Below, piece after piece: positions 38,114 through 46,713 of a DNA stretch of 64,000 nt (positions are counted from its first letter, which is position 1; each line of letters starts with the position of its first letter). The DNA is from Enterovibrio gelatinilyticus. Lineage in GTDB: Bacteria > Pseudomonadota > Gammaproteobacteria > Enterobacterales > Vibrionaceae. The stretch spans positions 124,001-188,000 of the forward strand of contig NZ_JAJUBC010000002.1 in the NCBI RefSeq assembly GCF_028683095.1, in the 5' to 3' direction. Below the pieces are notes generated by a model that saw only the letters and a program-made list of their open reading frames with translations, was not told the origin of the DNA and did not search any database. The position numbers and the translations under genes are program-made.

Positions 38114-38137
38114 GTTGTTAAGTTGTTAAGTTGTTAA
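38114..38137. repeat. Short tandem repeat, three copies of GTTGTTAA
   Basis: Three perfect 8-bp units. The stop codon of yadH (TAA on the minus strand, 38134-38136) lies in the last unit, so the array is immediately 3' of that gene. Confidence 0.85.
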
Positions 38138-38904
38138 GTTCTCAACCCAATGCCACGGCTGATCAGATACCAAGCAATGGAATACAACGCCACGATAAAC
38201 GCGATAAGCACAGAGAACGAAGTGACGATGCTGACGTCCGACACGCCAAGGAAGCCATAGCGGAAGGCGTTTACCATGTACACGATAGGGTTTAGCTTCG
38301 ACACACCCTGCCAAAACTCAGGCAATAGAGACAGTGAATAAAACACGCCACCCAGATAGGTCAAGGGCGTCAGTATAAACGTTGGAATGATACTAATGTC
38401 ATCAAAGGTTTTCGCATACACTGCATTAATCAACCCACCAAGAGAAAACACAATCGACGTCAGCAAGACGGTCGCGACAATCACGCCAAGGTGTGCGATG
38501 TGCAAATCGACGAAAAACATCGAGACAACCGACACGATCAGCCCCACGGCTAAACCACGACTCACGCCACCACCAACATAACCCGCAATGATGATGTAGT
38601 TAGGCACAGGCGCAACCATAAGCTCTTCAATGTTTCGCTGCATCTTAGTACTGAAGAACGACGACGCAACATTGGAATACGAGTTGGTGATCACCGACAT
38701 CATGATCAAGCCAGGCACGATGTACGCCATATAACTAAAACCGCCCATTTCACCGATGCGACTGCCAATAAGATTACCGAAAATCACGAAATACAGAGTC
38801 ATGGTAATGGCAGGCGGCACGAGGGTTTGCACCCAAATTCGGCTATATCGTGTAATTTCTTTGATCAACAGGCTCTTAAAGGCAACCCAGTAAGCTTTGT
38901 TCAT
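38134..38904 (-). CDS. yadH: ABC-2 type transporter permease YadH
   Basis: A 256-residue inner-membrane permease with six hydrophobic segments and the ABC-2 pattern (ITRYSRIWVQTLVPPAITMTLY at the start, LNPIVYMVNAFRYGFLG late). Substrate unknown. ATG 38904 overlaps the end of the ATPase gene by 4 bp. With YadG it forms an exporter conserved in gammaproteobacteria. Confidence 0.93.
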   Translation of the reverse strand: MNKAYWVAFKSLLIKEITRYSRIWVQTLVPPAITMTLYFVIFGNLIGSRIGEMGGFSYMAYIVPGLIMMSVITNSYSNVASSFFSTKMQRNIEELMVAPVPNYIIIAGYVGGGVSRGLAVGLIVSVVSMFFVDLHIAHLGVIVATVLLTSIVFSLGGLINAVYAKTFDDISIIPTFILTPLTYLGGVFYSLSLLPEFWQGVSKLNPIVYMVNAFRYGFLGVSDVSIVTSFSVLIAFIVALYSIAWYLISRGIGLRT

Positions 38905-39824
38905 GACTTTGACTCCTCGCTATTTCGTACCAAATTAACGAAGAGCTCTTCCAATCTATTCGCCTTATTTCGCATTGAAAGCACTTGGATGCTTTGTTCT
39001 GACAACTGTGCAAAAACCGTATTCAAACCCGTGCTTTTGTGCACTTCGACTTCCAACGTGTGATCATCAATCTGATGCCATTTCACATCATTCAATTGTG
39101 CCACTTTACTGTCCGGTGCGAGATCCAACACGAACGTTTCCACATCCAGCTTTTTCAGCAACGCCTTCATCGAAGTATCTTCCACCAGCTCTCCGCGGTT
39201 AATAATGCCGATGTTTCGACACAGCATTTCCGCTTCTTCAAGGTAGTGTGTGGTCAAAATGATGGTGATGCCCTGCTCATTAATATCTTTCAAAAACGTC
39301 CACATAGAACGGCGCAATTCGATATCAACACCCGCTGTTGGCTCGTCAAGAATGAGTAGCTTAGGTTCGTGCATTAGGGCGCGAGCAATCATCAAGCGAC
39401 GCTTCATCCCACCAGAAAGCGTTCGAGAAGGCTCATTACGCTTTTCCCACAAATCCAGCAGAGAGAGGTATTTCTTCGCACGGATTTTCGCTTCCGCACG
39501 CTCAACACCATAGTAACCCGCTTGATTAAGTAGGATTTGCTCCACTTTTTCGTATTGGTTGAAGTTAAACTCTTGGGGTACTAAGCCGAGCTGCTTTTTG
39601 GCTTCAACAAGATCAGTGTCGATGTCATAACCAAAAATTTTCACCTTTCCCGAGGTCTTGTTCACCAGTGAACTGATAATGCCGATAGTGGTAGATTTCC
39701 CTGCGCCATTCGGGCCAAGCAAGGCATAAAAATCACCCTGCTGCACGGAAAGGGAAACTCCCTTCAGCGCTTTTACCTCTGTGCCATAAACTTTGACCAG
39801 ATTATCAATTTCGATTGCTTTCAT
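38901..39824 (-). CDS. yadG: ABC transporter ATP-binding protein YadG
   Basis: The 307-residue ATPase partner of YadH. Walker A GPNGAGKST, signature LSGGMKRRL, Walker B LLILDEPTAGVD and the switch His in TTHYLEEAE are all present. A C-terminal DUF4162-like extension is typical of drug-exporter ATPases. ATG 39824 is chosen from alignment with E. coli YadG; the ORF goes on to a TTG at 39833. Cargo unknown. Confidence 0.93.
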   Translation of the reverse strand: MKAIEIDNLVKVYGTEVKALKGVSLSVQQGDFYALLGPNGAGKSTTIGIISSLVNKTSGKVKIFGYDIDTDLVEAKKQLGLVPQEFNFNQYEKVEQILLNQAGYYGVERAEAKIRAKKYLSLLDLWEKRNEPSRTLSGGMKRRLMIARALMHEPKLLILDEPTAGVDIELRRSMWTFLKDINEQGITIILTTHYLEEAEMLCRNIGIINRGELVEDTSMKALLKKLDVETFVLDLAPDSKVAQLNDVKWHQIDDHTLEVEVHKSTGLNTVFAQLSEQSIQVLSMRNKANRLEELFVNLVRNSEESKS

Positions 39825-39841
39825 AATTCCCAAAATATGTT

Positions 39842-41494
39842 TTACGGCATTACTTCAGTAAGCCTTTTCGCTGCATGCAAAGCATCATAGCGCGACTCGA
39901 AGACATGAGGATCGCTGATCCAGTCTCCGACATGAAGTCTCTCTAATTGTTCTGTGGTTTGCTGATGAGGGCAGAGCAAGAAAACGGTACAGTTCGCTTC
40001 TCTCGCATCTTTTATCGCATTTTCAAGCGCCAACCCTACTGTCATGTCGATGAGTGGTACATCGCTCAAATCGAGAATCATGACGCGGTACTCACCAATC
40101 CTCGCATGTTGACGAGAGATAGCTTTCGATACGCTAAAGATCATCGGGCCTGATAAGTAGAAAAACAACACCTTTCCATCAGAACTATCTAATAAACCGC
40201 GCTCTTCTTCAGAAAGAGGCACATCATCATCGTCGGCATCGCTAATGGCTTTTACTTGTTTAGCTTGTTCGCGGCTCAAACGCTCAATCACAACAATGTT
40301 AGAAATGAACACGCCGAGCCCGACAGCGACAATCAAATCCACAAATACTGTCAATGCCATCACACCATACATAATGGCGGTTTGGTGCTTACTCACCTTA
40401 TGTGCGCGCTGCAGGAAGCTCCAATCGAGAATATTAATGCCCACGTACAAGGCGATACCTGCCAGCACAGCCATCGGAATAGGGGCGGTCAAAAAGCCTG
40501 CGACCAACACGACAGCGGCAAGAATCAATGCCCGAACAATCCCTGCTAGCGGCGAACGCGCCCCTACTTGCACATTAACCACTGTCCCCATGGTTGCACC
40601 CGCACCAGGCAGAGCACCAAACAGGCCAGAAATCATGTTTGCGATGCCTTGGCCTCGCAGTTCTTTGTCAGAGTTGTGCTCTTCTCGGGTTAGGGAGTCG
40701 GCAATGACCGCCGTCAGCAAGGTATCTATACAACCTAGAGTGCCCAGTACCAACGCATCAATCACCATGGTGGTTAGCATTTCAGGTGTGAAGGTCGGCA
40801 TAACCATTGACGGCAATCCCGTCGGGATTTCGCCAATCCGGCGGATGCTATCTAAGTCAAAGATCATCAATGACAGCAAAGTCACTGAGACCAGTGCCAC
40901 TAATTGTGCAGGAATATATCGACGGTATTTTTTAGGAAAGTAGAACAGTATTGCTAGCGTTAACACGCCGAGAAAAAGTTCTTTGAAGCTCAGATTACTC
41001 AATGTATCAGGAAAAGCTTGAAGTGTTCCAATCACCCCACCAGCAGGTGCTGGATGGCCCATGAGCGGGCTGATTTGCAGTAAGATTAATATGACACCAA
41101 TACCGGACATAAAGCCGGATATCACGCTGTAGGGCATTAACGTGACGTACTTGCCTAACTTAAGCGTCCCTAAAAGAACCTGAAATGCCCCTGCCATCAT
41201 CACCACGGTAAAGCCCATGGCAATGCCGGTTTCAGGGTAACGAGCCACCATTGCCGTTAATATGGCCGTCATGATCACTGTCATTGGGCCCGTTGGCTCA
41301 GAGATAAGGGTCGAAGAACCGCCAAACAAGGCAGCAAATAAACCTACGAGAATCGCGCCCCACAAACCCGCTTCAGCGCCAGCGCCTGAAGCAACACCAA
41401 AGGCAAGAGCGAGTGGTAAAGAAATGATTGCGGTCGTCACGCCGCCAAAAACGTCGCCTTTCAGGCTCCATTGTTTGAATCGGTTAAAATTCAC
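39842..41494 (-). CDS. SulP family anion transporter with STAS domain
   Basis: A 550-residue inner-membrane protein of the SulP family (sulfate, bicarbonate or dicarboxylate). It has about 10-12 hydrophobic segments (VFGGVTTAIISLPLALAFGVASG, SEPTGPMTVIMTA, GALPGAGATMGTVVNVQVGARS). A cytoplasmic STAS domain follows (about 440-545, MILDLSDVPLIDMTVG). GTG 41494 has GGGAG 6 nt upstream. The ORF extends to 41578 without a ribosome site. It is divergent from a beta-carbonic anhydrase, which suggests bicarbonate as the substrate; that is inference. Confidence 0.88.
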   Translation of the reverse strand: MNFNRFKQWSLKGDVFGGVTTAIISLPLALAFGVASGAGAEAGLWGAILVGLFAALFGGSSTLISEPTGPMTVIMTAILTAMVARYPETGIAMGFTVVMMAGAFQVLLGTLKLGKYVTLMPYSVISGFMSGIGVILILLQISPLMGHPAPAGGVIGTLQAFPDTLSNLSFKELFLGVLTLAILFYFPKKYRRYIPAQLVALVSVTLLSLMIFDLDSIRRIGEIPTGLPSMVMPTFTPEMLTTMVIDALVLGTLGCIDTLLTAVIADSLTREEHNSDKELRGQGIANMISGLFGALPGAGATMGTVVNVQVGARSPLAGIVRALILAAVVLVAGFLTAPIPMAVLAGIALYVGINILDWSFLQRAHKVSKHQTAIMYGVMALTVFVDLIVAVGLGVFISNIVVIERLSREQAKQVKAISDADDDDVPLSEEERGLLDSSDGKVLFFYLSGPMIFSVSKAISRQHARIGEYRVMILDLSDVPLIDMTVGLALENAIKDAREANCTVFLLCPHQQTTEQLERLHVGDWISDPHVFESRYDALHAAKRLTEVMP

Positions 41495-41701
41495 AACTTG
41501 CTCCCTTTTATTACTTCCTTTATCGGCAAGCCACCGAATTGCGGCGCTAGTATACCGATGAAAAGCATCCATAGGCATCAGTTATACCAATCCAAATGCT
41601 GGTAGGAGGAGCTAATATGTTGAGTAGAAAGTGTTAAATTGTATCTAAATATGAACTTTACTGGTGTATAGTGACTCGCGAAGTCAGTCTTGGGGGGCAA
41701 T

Positions 41702-42343
41702 ATGGCACAAATTAAGCAACTCTTTGCAAACAACCAGAAATGGTCAAAAAGCATTAAGGAAGACAACTCTGTCTACTTTGCAGACCTTGCAAAATCCCAG
41801 CATCCGGAATATCTCTGGATTGGTTGTTCTGACAGTCGTGTTCCCGCCGAACGTTTAACGGGGCTGGATTCAGGCGAGCTTTTTGTCCACAGAAACGTAG
41901 CAAACCAAGTGATCCATACGGATCTCAATTGCCTTTCTGTCGTTCAGTATGCAGTAGACGTACTTCAAGTTAAGCACATCATTATTTGTGGCCATTACCG
42001 TTGCGGTGGTGTTCACGCCTCTATCGAAAATCTTGATCTTGGCCTCATTAACAATTGGCTGCTTCACATTCGTGACTTGTACCGCAAGCACAGCAATTAC
42101 CTCAGCCCATTGAGCATTGAAGAGCAAGGAAACCTACTCTGCGAAATTAATGTCGCTGAGCAAGTATACAACCTTGGCAGTTCGACCATCTTACGAAATG
42201 CTTGGGCTCGTGGTCAGGATATTAAGGTTCACGGCTGGTTCTACGACATCAGCGATGGCGTACTAAAAGACCTCGGTATGACGGCAAATAGTTTAGAGAG
42301 TTTGGAATCTGGCTATACCAGTGCCATGTCCAAATATGAGTAA
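41702..42343 (+). CDS. can: Beta-class carbonic anhydrase
   Basis: Interconverts CO2 and bicarbonate. In the 213-residue product the zinc ligands fall at the canonical places: Cys42 and Asp44 (CSDSR), His98 and Cys101 (GHYRCGG). ATG 41702 follows a G-rich ribosome site (GGGGGG); the ORF begins 12 nt earlier at a GTG-type codon without support. It is divergent from the SulP transporter, with 207 bp between the starts. Confidence 0.96.
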   Translation: MAQIKQLFANNQKWSKSIKEDNSVYFADLAKSQHPEYLWIGCSDSRVPAERLTGLDSGELFVHRNVANQVIHTDLNCLSVVQYAVDVLQVKHIIICGHYRCGGVHASIENLDLGLINNWLLHIRDLYRKHSNYLSPLSIEEQGNLLCEINVAEQVYNLGSSTILRNAWARGQDIKVHGWFYDISDGVLKDLGMTANSLESLESGYTSAMSKYE

Positions 42344-42422
42344 CACTGGGTAAGCCTTGTTGTCATTAATTCGGCAAATTCTTTTGGCGCTCTTGATTAG
42401 ACCCTAGACCCCGCTCAGACAT

Positions 42423-42454
42423 AAAAAAAGCGACCATCTTGGTCGCTTTTTTTT
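42423..42454. terminator. Terminator between carbonic anhydrase and hpt
   Basis: AAAAGCGACC-ATCTT-GGTCGCTTTT, with seven A before and eight T after. It works for the plus-strand carbonic anhydrase gene and could also serve the convergent hpt, which ends at 42529. Confidence 0.9.
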
Positions 42455-42528
42455 CACGGCAATACTGTCATTAAAATCCCTACTCAAACATTTAGTGCCT
42501 AAAGCTAGGGGCCAATGACACACCAGAA

Positions 42529-43062
42529 CTAATCTTCTAGTGGTACCACTTTGCCAATGAATGGCAGATGACGATACTTCTGCGCGTAATCAATACCCAC
42601 ACCCACAACGAACTCGTCAGGGATTTTAAAACCATACCAATCCACAGGAACGTCAACTTCTCGACGCTCAGGTTTGTCTAGCAAGGTACAAATACGGATA
42701 GAGTTAGGCTCACGCAGCGACAAAATTTCACGCACTTTGTCTAACGTATTACCGGTATCGATGATGTCTTCAACCAGCAATATGTCTTTACCTTTGATGT
42801 CATCATCCAGATCTTTCAGGATACGCACATCGCGGCTGCTTTCCATCGTATTGCCGTAGCTTGATGCAGTCATGAAGTCGACAGCGTGTGGCAAGTCAAT
42901 AGCGCGACAAAGGTCAGCCATAAACACAAATGAGCCACGCAATAGGCCAACCATGACCAGATCATTGGAGTCTTTGTAATGCTCTGTGATCTCAGCGCCC
43001 AACACTTTTACGCGTTGTTGTACTTCTTGCTCTGAAATCATCACTTCTACGGTATGTTTCAT
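42529..43062 (-). CDS. hpt: Hypoxanthine phosphoribosyltransferase
   Basis: Salvages hypoxanthine and guanine to IMP and GMP. The 177-residue product has the PRPP loop [13 protein letters not shown] and the early [15 protein letters not shown] 43062 has GAGG 6 nt upstream; the ORF runs to a TTG at 43068. It is divergent from the LitR/HapR regulator, the same order as in V. cholerae. Confidence 0.95.
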   Translation of the reverse strand: MKHTVEVMISEQEVQQRVKVLGAEITEHYKDSNDLVMVGLLRGSFVFMADLCRAIDLPHAVDFMTASSYGNTMESSRDVRILKDLDDDIKGKDILLVEDIIDTGNTLDKVREILSLREPNSIRICTLLDKPERREVDVPVDWYGFKIPDEFVVGVGIDYAQKYRHLPFIGKVVPLED

Positions 43063-43291
43063 TATCAACCTCGACGGTATTTCCGTCTAACTACCTGTGT
43101 AAATGAGGTCGAACATTCTATCACTGTGCAAACTCCACGCCTACTCTCGATACACGTCAAAATTTCGACGCTTTGTTCCTGCTCTTCGTTGTTCTGCAAC
43201 CAGTTGCTGTTGTACACTTTGCAAGCGGTTGTTAATTATCACATTAAACATACACAAACGCTGCAATATACAAACATTATTAGCAAATTAA

Positions 43292-43302
43292 AGTTGGCAG
43301 GA
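43292..43302 (+). promoter_or_regulatory. Candidate Qrr sRNA target overlapping the litR ribosome site
   Basis: AGTTGGCAGGA overlaps the AGGA ribosome site of the regulator gene. AGTTGGC is complementary to GCCAACU in the conserved core of Vibrio Qrr sRNAs as I remember it. This is the expected place for Hfq-dependent repression at low cell density. The Qrr gene is not in the window. Confidence 0.5.
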
Positions 43303-43308
43303 ATCAGA

Positions 43309-43905
43309 ATGGCTACATCAAGTGGACGCACACGAACCCGATTGTCGCCAGAGCAGAGGAAAGAACAACTGCTCGGCTATGCGCTCGAGGTGTTTTCTAA
43401 ACGAGGAATAGGACGTGCAGGGCATGCAGATATCGCTGAAATGGCAAATGTCTCTGTTGCTACCGTGTTTAACTATTTCTCCACCCGAGAAGAGTTGGTT
43501 GATGTTGTACTAAACCAAGCAGAAAAAGAGTTTCATCAACTCATCTCCCGTAACCTAGCACTCGGAAACGGTGAAGCACATGCATCCTTGTCTCATGTCG
43601 CATCAGCATTAATCAATGCAGCATTAGAAGACAAAGAGTGGCTAAAAGTCTGGTTTGAATGGAGCACATCTATTCGCGAAGATATCTGGCCTAACTTTGT
43701 TAAAGGGAAGAATGTCGTTCTCGATCAATACGCAAGTTTATTCGAGCAAAGCGATGCACAAATCGCAAACCGAGATCCAATGGAACTCGCTCGCATGTTC
43801 GACGGCGTTTGTTACATTCTCTATCTACAAGCTCACCAGCAACCTGATAAAGACGCGCTGACAAGCCAAGCTCAAGGCTATATCGACATGCTTTGCAGCA
43901 AGTAG
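43309..43905 (+). CDS. litR: LitR/HapR/LuxR-type quorum-sensing master regulator (TetR family)
   Basis: A 198-residue TetR-family protein. The helix-turn-helix reads RRG/KRGIGRAGHADIAEMANVSVATVFNYF, almost the same as HapR, OpaR, SmcR and V. harveyi LuxR. WLKVWFEWS and the LDMLC-like C-terminus (YIDMLCSK) are also shared. It would control virulence, biofilm, protease or luminescence genes at high density. ATG 43309 follows AGGA by 6 nt. The ORF continues upstream to 43054, but that part matches no family member and overlaps hpt. The 246-bp gap to hpt holds both promoters. Confidence 0.93.
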   Translation: MATSSGRTRTRLSPEQRKEQLLGYALEVFSKRGIGRAGHADIAEMANVSVATVFNYFSTREELVDVVLNQAEKEFHQLISRNLALGNGEAHASLSHVASALINAALEDKEWLKVWFEWSTSIREDIWPNFVKGKNVVLDQYASLFEQSDAQIANRDPMELARMFDGVCYILYLQAHQQPDKDALTSQAQGYIDMLCSK

Positions 43906-43918
43906 CTAAGAAAAAAGA

Positions 43919-43945
43919 AAAAAGCCGGCGTAATGCCGGTTTTTT
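43919..43945 (+). terminator. Terminator of the LitR/HapR gene
   Basis: GCCGGC-GTAAT-GCCGGT hairpin at 43924-43940 followed by a run of T (TTTTTT), 15 bp after the stop. Confidence 0.88.
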
Positions 43946-43983
43946 TATATCCTAATCACAACCAATGTGCTGTTGCTATAACC

Positions 43984-45012
43984 TTAGTGGCTCGCAAACA
44001 GTACGGGGGCATGTGGCCTTATCTCAAGGTTCACAGCATCTCCGACATTGAGTAGTTGGTTAGAGTACACCATCAAGGTTTGCTCATTAATTTCAACCAA
44101 GTAGCGACTGCTATCCCCCATGAATTGCGCATCCGTCACCGTGCCTTGACCTGTCGAATCTGGCTCTAACGTCAAGTTTTGAGGACGGATCAACCACTCC
44201 AATGCCGTATCACTGTTTATGTGTTCAACGGGCCATTTTCCTAGCGGCGTGCTCATGGTGTTGTCATTATTCAATGACGCTGGCACATAGGAACCATGCC
44301 CAAGAAAGTCTGCGACAAATCGGCTGCTTGGCTGATAGTACAAGGTCGTTGCTTGACCATATTGCTCGATCACGCCATGGTTCATCACCGCTAACTTGTC
44401 AGCAAACGCGAAAGCTTCTTCACGACTATGCGTCACAAAAATGGCTGTTACGCCCTGCTCTTTGAATATCTTTCGAATTTCTTTAATCAAGCTATGACGA
44501 ACTTGCGTATCAATATTGGAGAAAGGCTCATCCAACAACAAAAGGTCAGGCTTACATGCCAACGCGCGAGCAATGGCTACTCGTTGTTGCTGTCCTCCCG
44601 ACAACTGATGCGGGTAACGTCCTTCCAAACCATCAAGTTTCACCAGAGCGAGCATTTCTTTCACCCGCGCAGCCACACTTGCCTTGTCCCAACCGGTCAA
44701 ACCAAATGAAACATTCTCGCCAACTGTGAGATGCGGAAACAGTGCGTAATCTTGAAAAATCATACCCACATTACGCTGTTCAGGTGGCATGTTAACTGCC
44801 TCACCGACAATCTCGCGACCATTGATACTCATCTTGCCACTATCCAGCGGCAACAGGCCAGCAATCGCTTTTAACAACGTAGTTTTACCGCAACCACTCG
44901 CGCCGAGAAGACAGACTATTTCGCCTTTCTCAACATGTAACGACAGGTCACTCAGCACTGCCTGGCCGTTGTAACGACAAATCAAATCACTAACGGTAAG
45001 CGCTTCACTCAT
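43984..45012 (-). CDS. fbpC: Ferric iron ABC transporter, ATP-binding protein
   Basis: A 342-residue ATPase of the FbpC/AfuC group. Walker A GASGCGKTT, signature LSGGQQQRVA, Walker B LLLLDEPFSNID, and a C-terminal TOBE-type regulatory domain. ATG 45012 overlaps the fbpB stop by 4 bp. It powers ferric iron uptake with FbpA and FbpB. Confidence 0.94.
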   Translation of the reverse strand: MSEALTVSDLICRYNGQAVLSDLSLHVEKGEIVCLLGASGCGKTTLLKAIAGLLPLDSGKMSINGREIVGEAVNMPPEQRNVGMIFQDYALFPHLTVGENVSFGLTGWDKASVAARVKEMLALVKLDGLEGRYPHQLSGGQQQRVAIARALACKPDLLLLDEPFSNIDTQVRHSLIKEIRKIFKEQGVTAIFVTHSREEAFAFADKLAVMNHGVIEQYGQATTLYYQPSSRFVADFLGHGSYVPASLNNDNTMSTPLGKWPVEHINSDTALEWLIRPQNLTLEPDSTGQGTVTDAQFMGDSSRYLVEINEQTLMVYSNQLLNVGDAVNLEIRPHAPVLFASH

Positions 45013-46640
45013 GAGTGGCTTTGCTCCAAAGAACGGTTAATCATAATAAGTGGGATTAGCCCTACAACGACCAACAATATAGCAGGCAATGCGGCGTATT
45101 CCAGATGCTCATCAGACGCATAGTTAAAAACATACGTCGCCAGCGTCTCGAAGTTAAATGGGCGCAACAACAAAGCGGCATTGAGCTCTTTCATCGATTC
45201 AATAAACACAAGCAGCATCGCTATCAAGCAACCACGTCGAATTAGCGGTAATTGAACGCGCTTAATGATGCTCTTGGCATTACATCCCATGGTGCGTGCC
45301 GCCATATCCAATGACGGAGAAACCTTCGCGAGACTCGACTCGACACTGCCAATCGCAACCGCACTGAAACGCACAACAAATGCAGTCAGCAGGGCAAACA
45401 TTGTGCCGGAAAACAATAATCCAGGCCTTCCCCAGTCCATGGCTTTGGCAAGGTCATTGATGGCATGATCGACACTCGTCAAAGAGATCAGCACGCCAAT
45501 CGCAAGTACGGTGCCCGGTACGGCATAGCCTAATGAGGACATTCGCATCGGCACATTACTCGCTGGCGTGGCAGAAAAACGGCGATAGAAGTTCACCAAC
45601 AGCGCAATGATTAACGCAACAACCGCGGCAATGGATGATACATAAAGGCTATTAAAACTGTACTGGATAAAGTCTTCAATCGAACTCGACGAATGATAGT
45701 CCCAAGCGTAAATCAGCAACTGGCCTAACGGCGCAAGAAAAGCAATCGCAACAATCCCCCAACACCAAATCGAGGCTAATACTTTGTATTTCCCAAGCAA
45801 TGGTGCTTTGGCAATTTTGTCGGCGCTGACATTTTGGCTAAATAGTTTTTGTTTACGGCGACTGTATCGTTCACTGCTAATTAGCAGGAATATCACCACC
45901 AGCATGATGGCGGAGATTTTGGCTGCAGCGTTTAAATTCGAGTAGCCAAGCCAAGTGTCATAGACCGCCGTCGTGAGCGTACTGACCGCGAAATAATTCA
46001 CAGTACCAAAATCACCCAAGGTTTCCATGGCAACCAATGAAGCACCGACAGCGATTGCAGGGCGCGCTAACGGAAGTGAAACGCGCAAGAAGCTTTGCAG
46101 TGGCGAACACCCCATCAAACGAGCCGATTGCGTGAGGGTCAGACTTTGCTCCATAAATGCAGCACGTGCTAGCAAGTAAATGTATGGGTGTAGTACCAAG
46201 GCCAGCACAAAGCATGCACCGGGCAAGGTTCTCAGATCAGGAAACCAATACTGAGCGGCACTTGTCCACCCAGTGACATCTCGGAGAAATAGCTGAATAG
46301 GACCCGCATAGTCAAACCAGTCGGTATAGATATATCCAACGATATACCCCGGCATAGCGAGAGGCAAAACCAGCGCCCACTGTAACCAGCGATCACCGGG
46401 GATTGAGTAATTGGCCATGAGCCACGCAGAAGGGATCCCCATTAGCAGGGATAAAAAGACGGTTCCCACTACCAGCAGGATGGTATTTAGCGTGTACGTT
46501 CCCATCACCGTAGACATCAGGTGACCAAACACATCATCACTTTCACCGACTGCGGTATAGAAGATCGCTAAAATCGGCAAAACCAGCAGCAAGGATAGAG
46601 CCCAACTACTGGTTTTCAAAAATCGGTTCTGTTCTAACAT
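45009..46640 (-). CDS. fbpB: Ferric iron ABC transporter, permease
   Basis: A 543-residue inner-membrane permease made of two fused six-helix halves. Each half has an EAA loop (ARLMGCSPLQSFLRVSLPLARPA and ARTMGCNAKSIIKRVQLPLIR, both near Gly-Cys). Fused permeases are typical of FbpB. It is 73 bp downstream of fbpA, with a hairpin in between, and overlaps fbpC. Confidence 0.94.
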   Translation of the reverse strand: MLEQNRFLKTSSWALSLLLVLPILAIFYTAVGESDDVFGHLMSTVMGTYTLNTILLVVGTVFLSLLMGIPSAWLMANYSIPGDRWLQWALVLPLAMPGYIVGYIYTDWFDYAGPIQLFLRDVTGWTSAAQYWFPDLRTLPGACFVLALVLHPYIYLLARAAFMEQSLTLTQSARLMGCSPLQSFLRVSLPLARPAIAVGASLVAMETLGDFGTVNYFAVSTLTTAVYDTWLGYSNLNAAAKISAIMLVVIFLLISSERYSRRKQKLFSQNVSADKIAKAPLLGKYKVLASIWCWGIVAIAFLAPLGQLLIYAWDYHSSSSIEDFIQYSFNSLYVSSIAAVVALIIALLVNFYRRFSATPASNVPMRMSSLGYAVPGTVLAIGVLISLTSVDHAINDLAKAMDWGRPGLLFSGTMFALLTAFVVRFSAVAIGSVESSLAKVSPSLDMAARTMGCNAKSIIKRVQLPLIRRGCLIAMLLVFIESMKELNAALLLRPFNFETLATYVFNYASDEHLEYAALPAILLVVVGLIPLIMINRSLEQSHS

Positions 46641-46670
46641 TGCCTACTACATCATGGCGTCAGATAGCAT

Positions 46671-46693
46671 AAGGGGGAATCAAATTCCCCCTT
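46671..46693 (-). terminator. Intercistronic hairpin between fbpA and fbpB
   Basis: AAGGGGGAAT (46671-46680) and ATTCCCCCTT (46684-46693) form a 10-bp stem with a 3-nt loop. No T run follows on the minus strand, so it is more likely a 3' stabiliser or attenuator than a full terminator. Such hairpins raise the binding protein above the permease. Confidence 0.75.
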
Positions 46694-46713
46694 ACTATTA
46701 CAGAATGAAGTGA

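Noticed and set aside
40245..40943. 232-codon open frame on the plus strand inside the SulP gene
   Set aside because: Antisense shadow of a conserved transporter; composition is low-complexity and no ribosome site or family match is seen.
43220..43290. Possible LitR autoregulatory operator in the leader
   Set aside because: AT-rich half-sites are present but no symmetric match to the LuxR/HapR box was convincing.
43054..43308. 85-residue N-terminal extension of the LitR/HapR gene
   Set aside because: It overlaps the hpt start and covers the promoter and leader; the conserved family start and ribosome site are at 43309.
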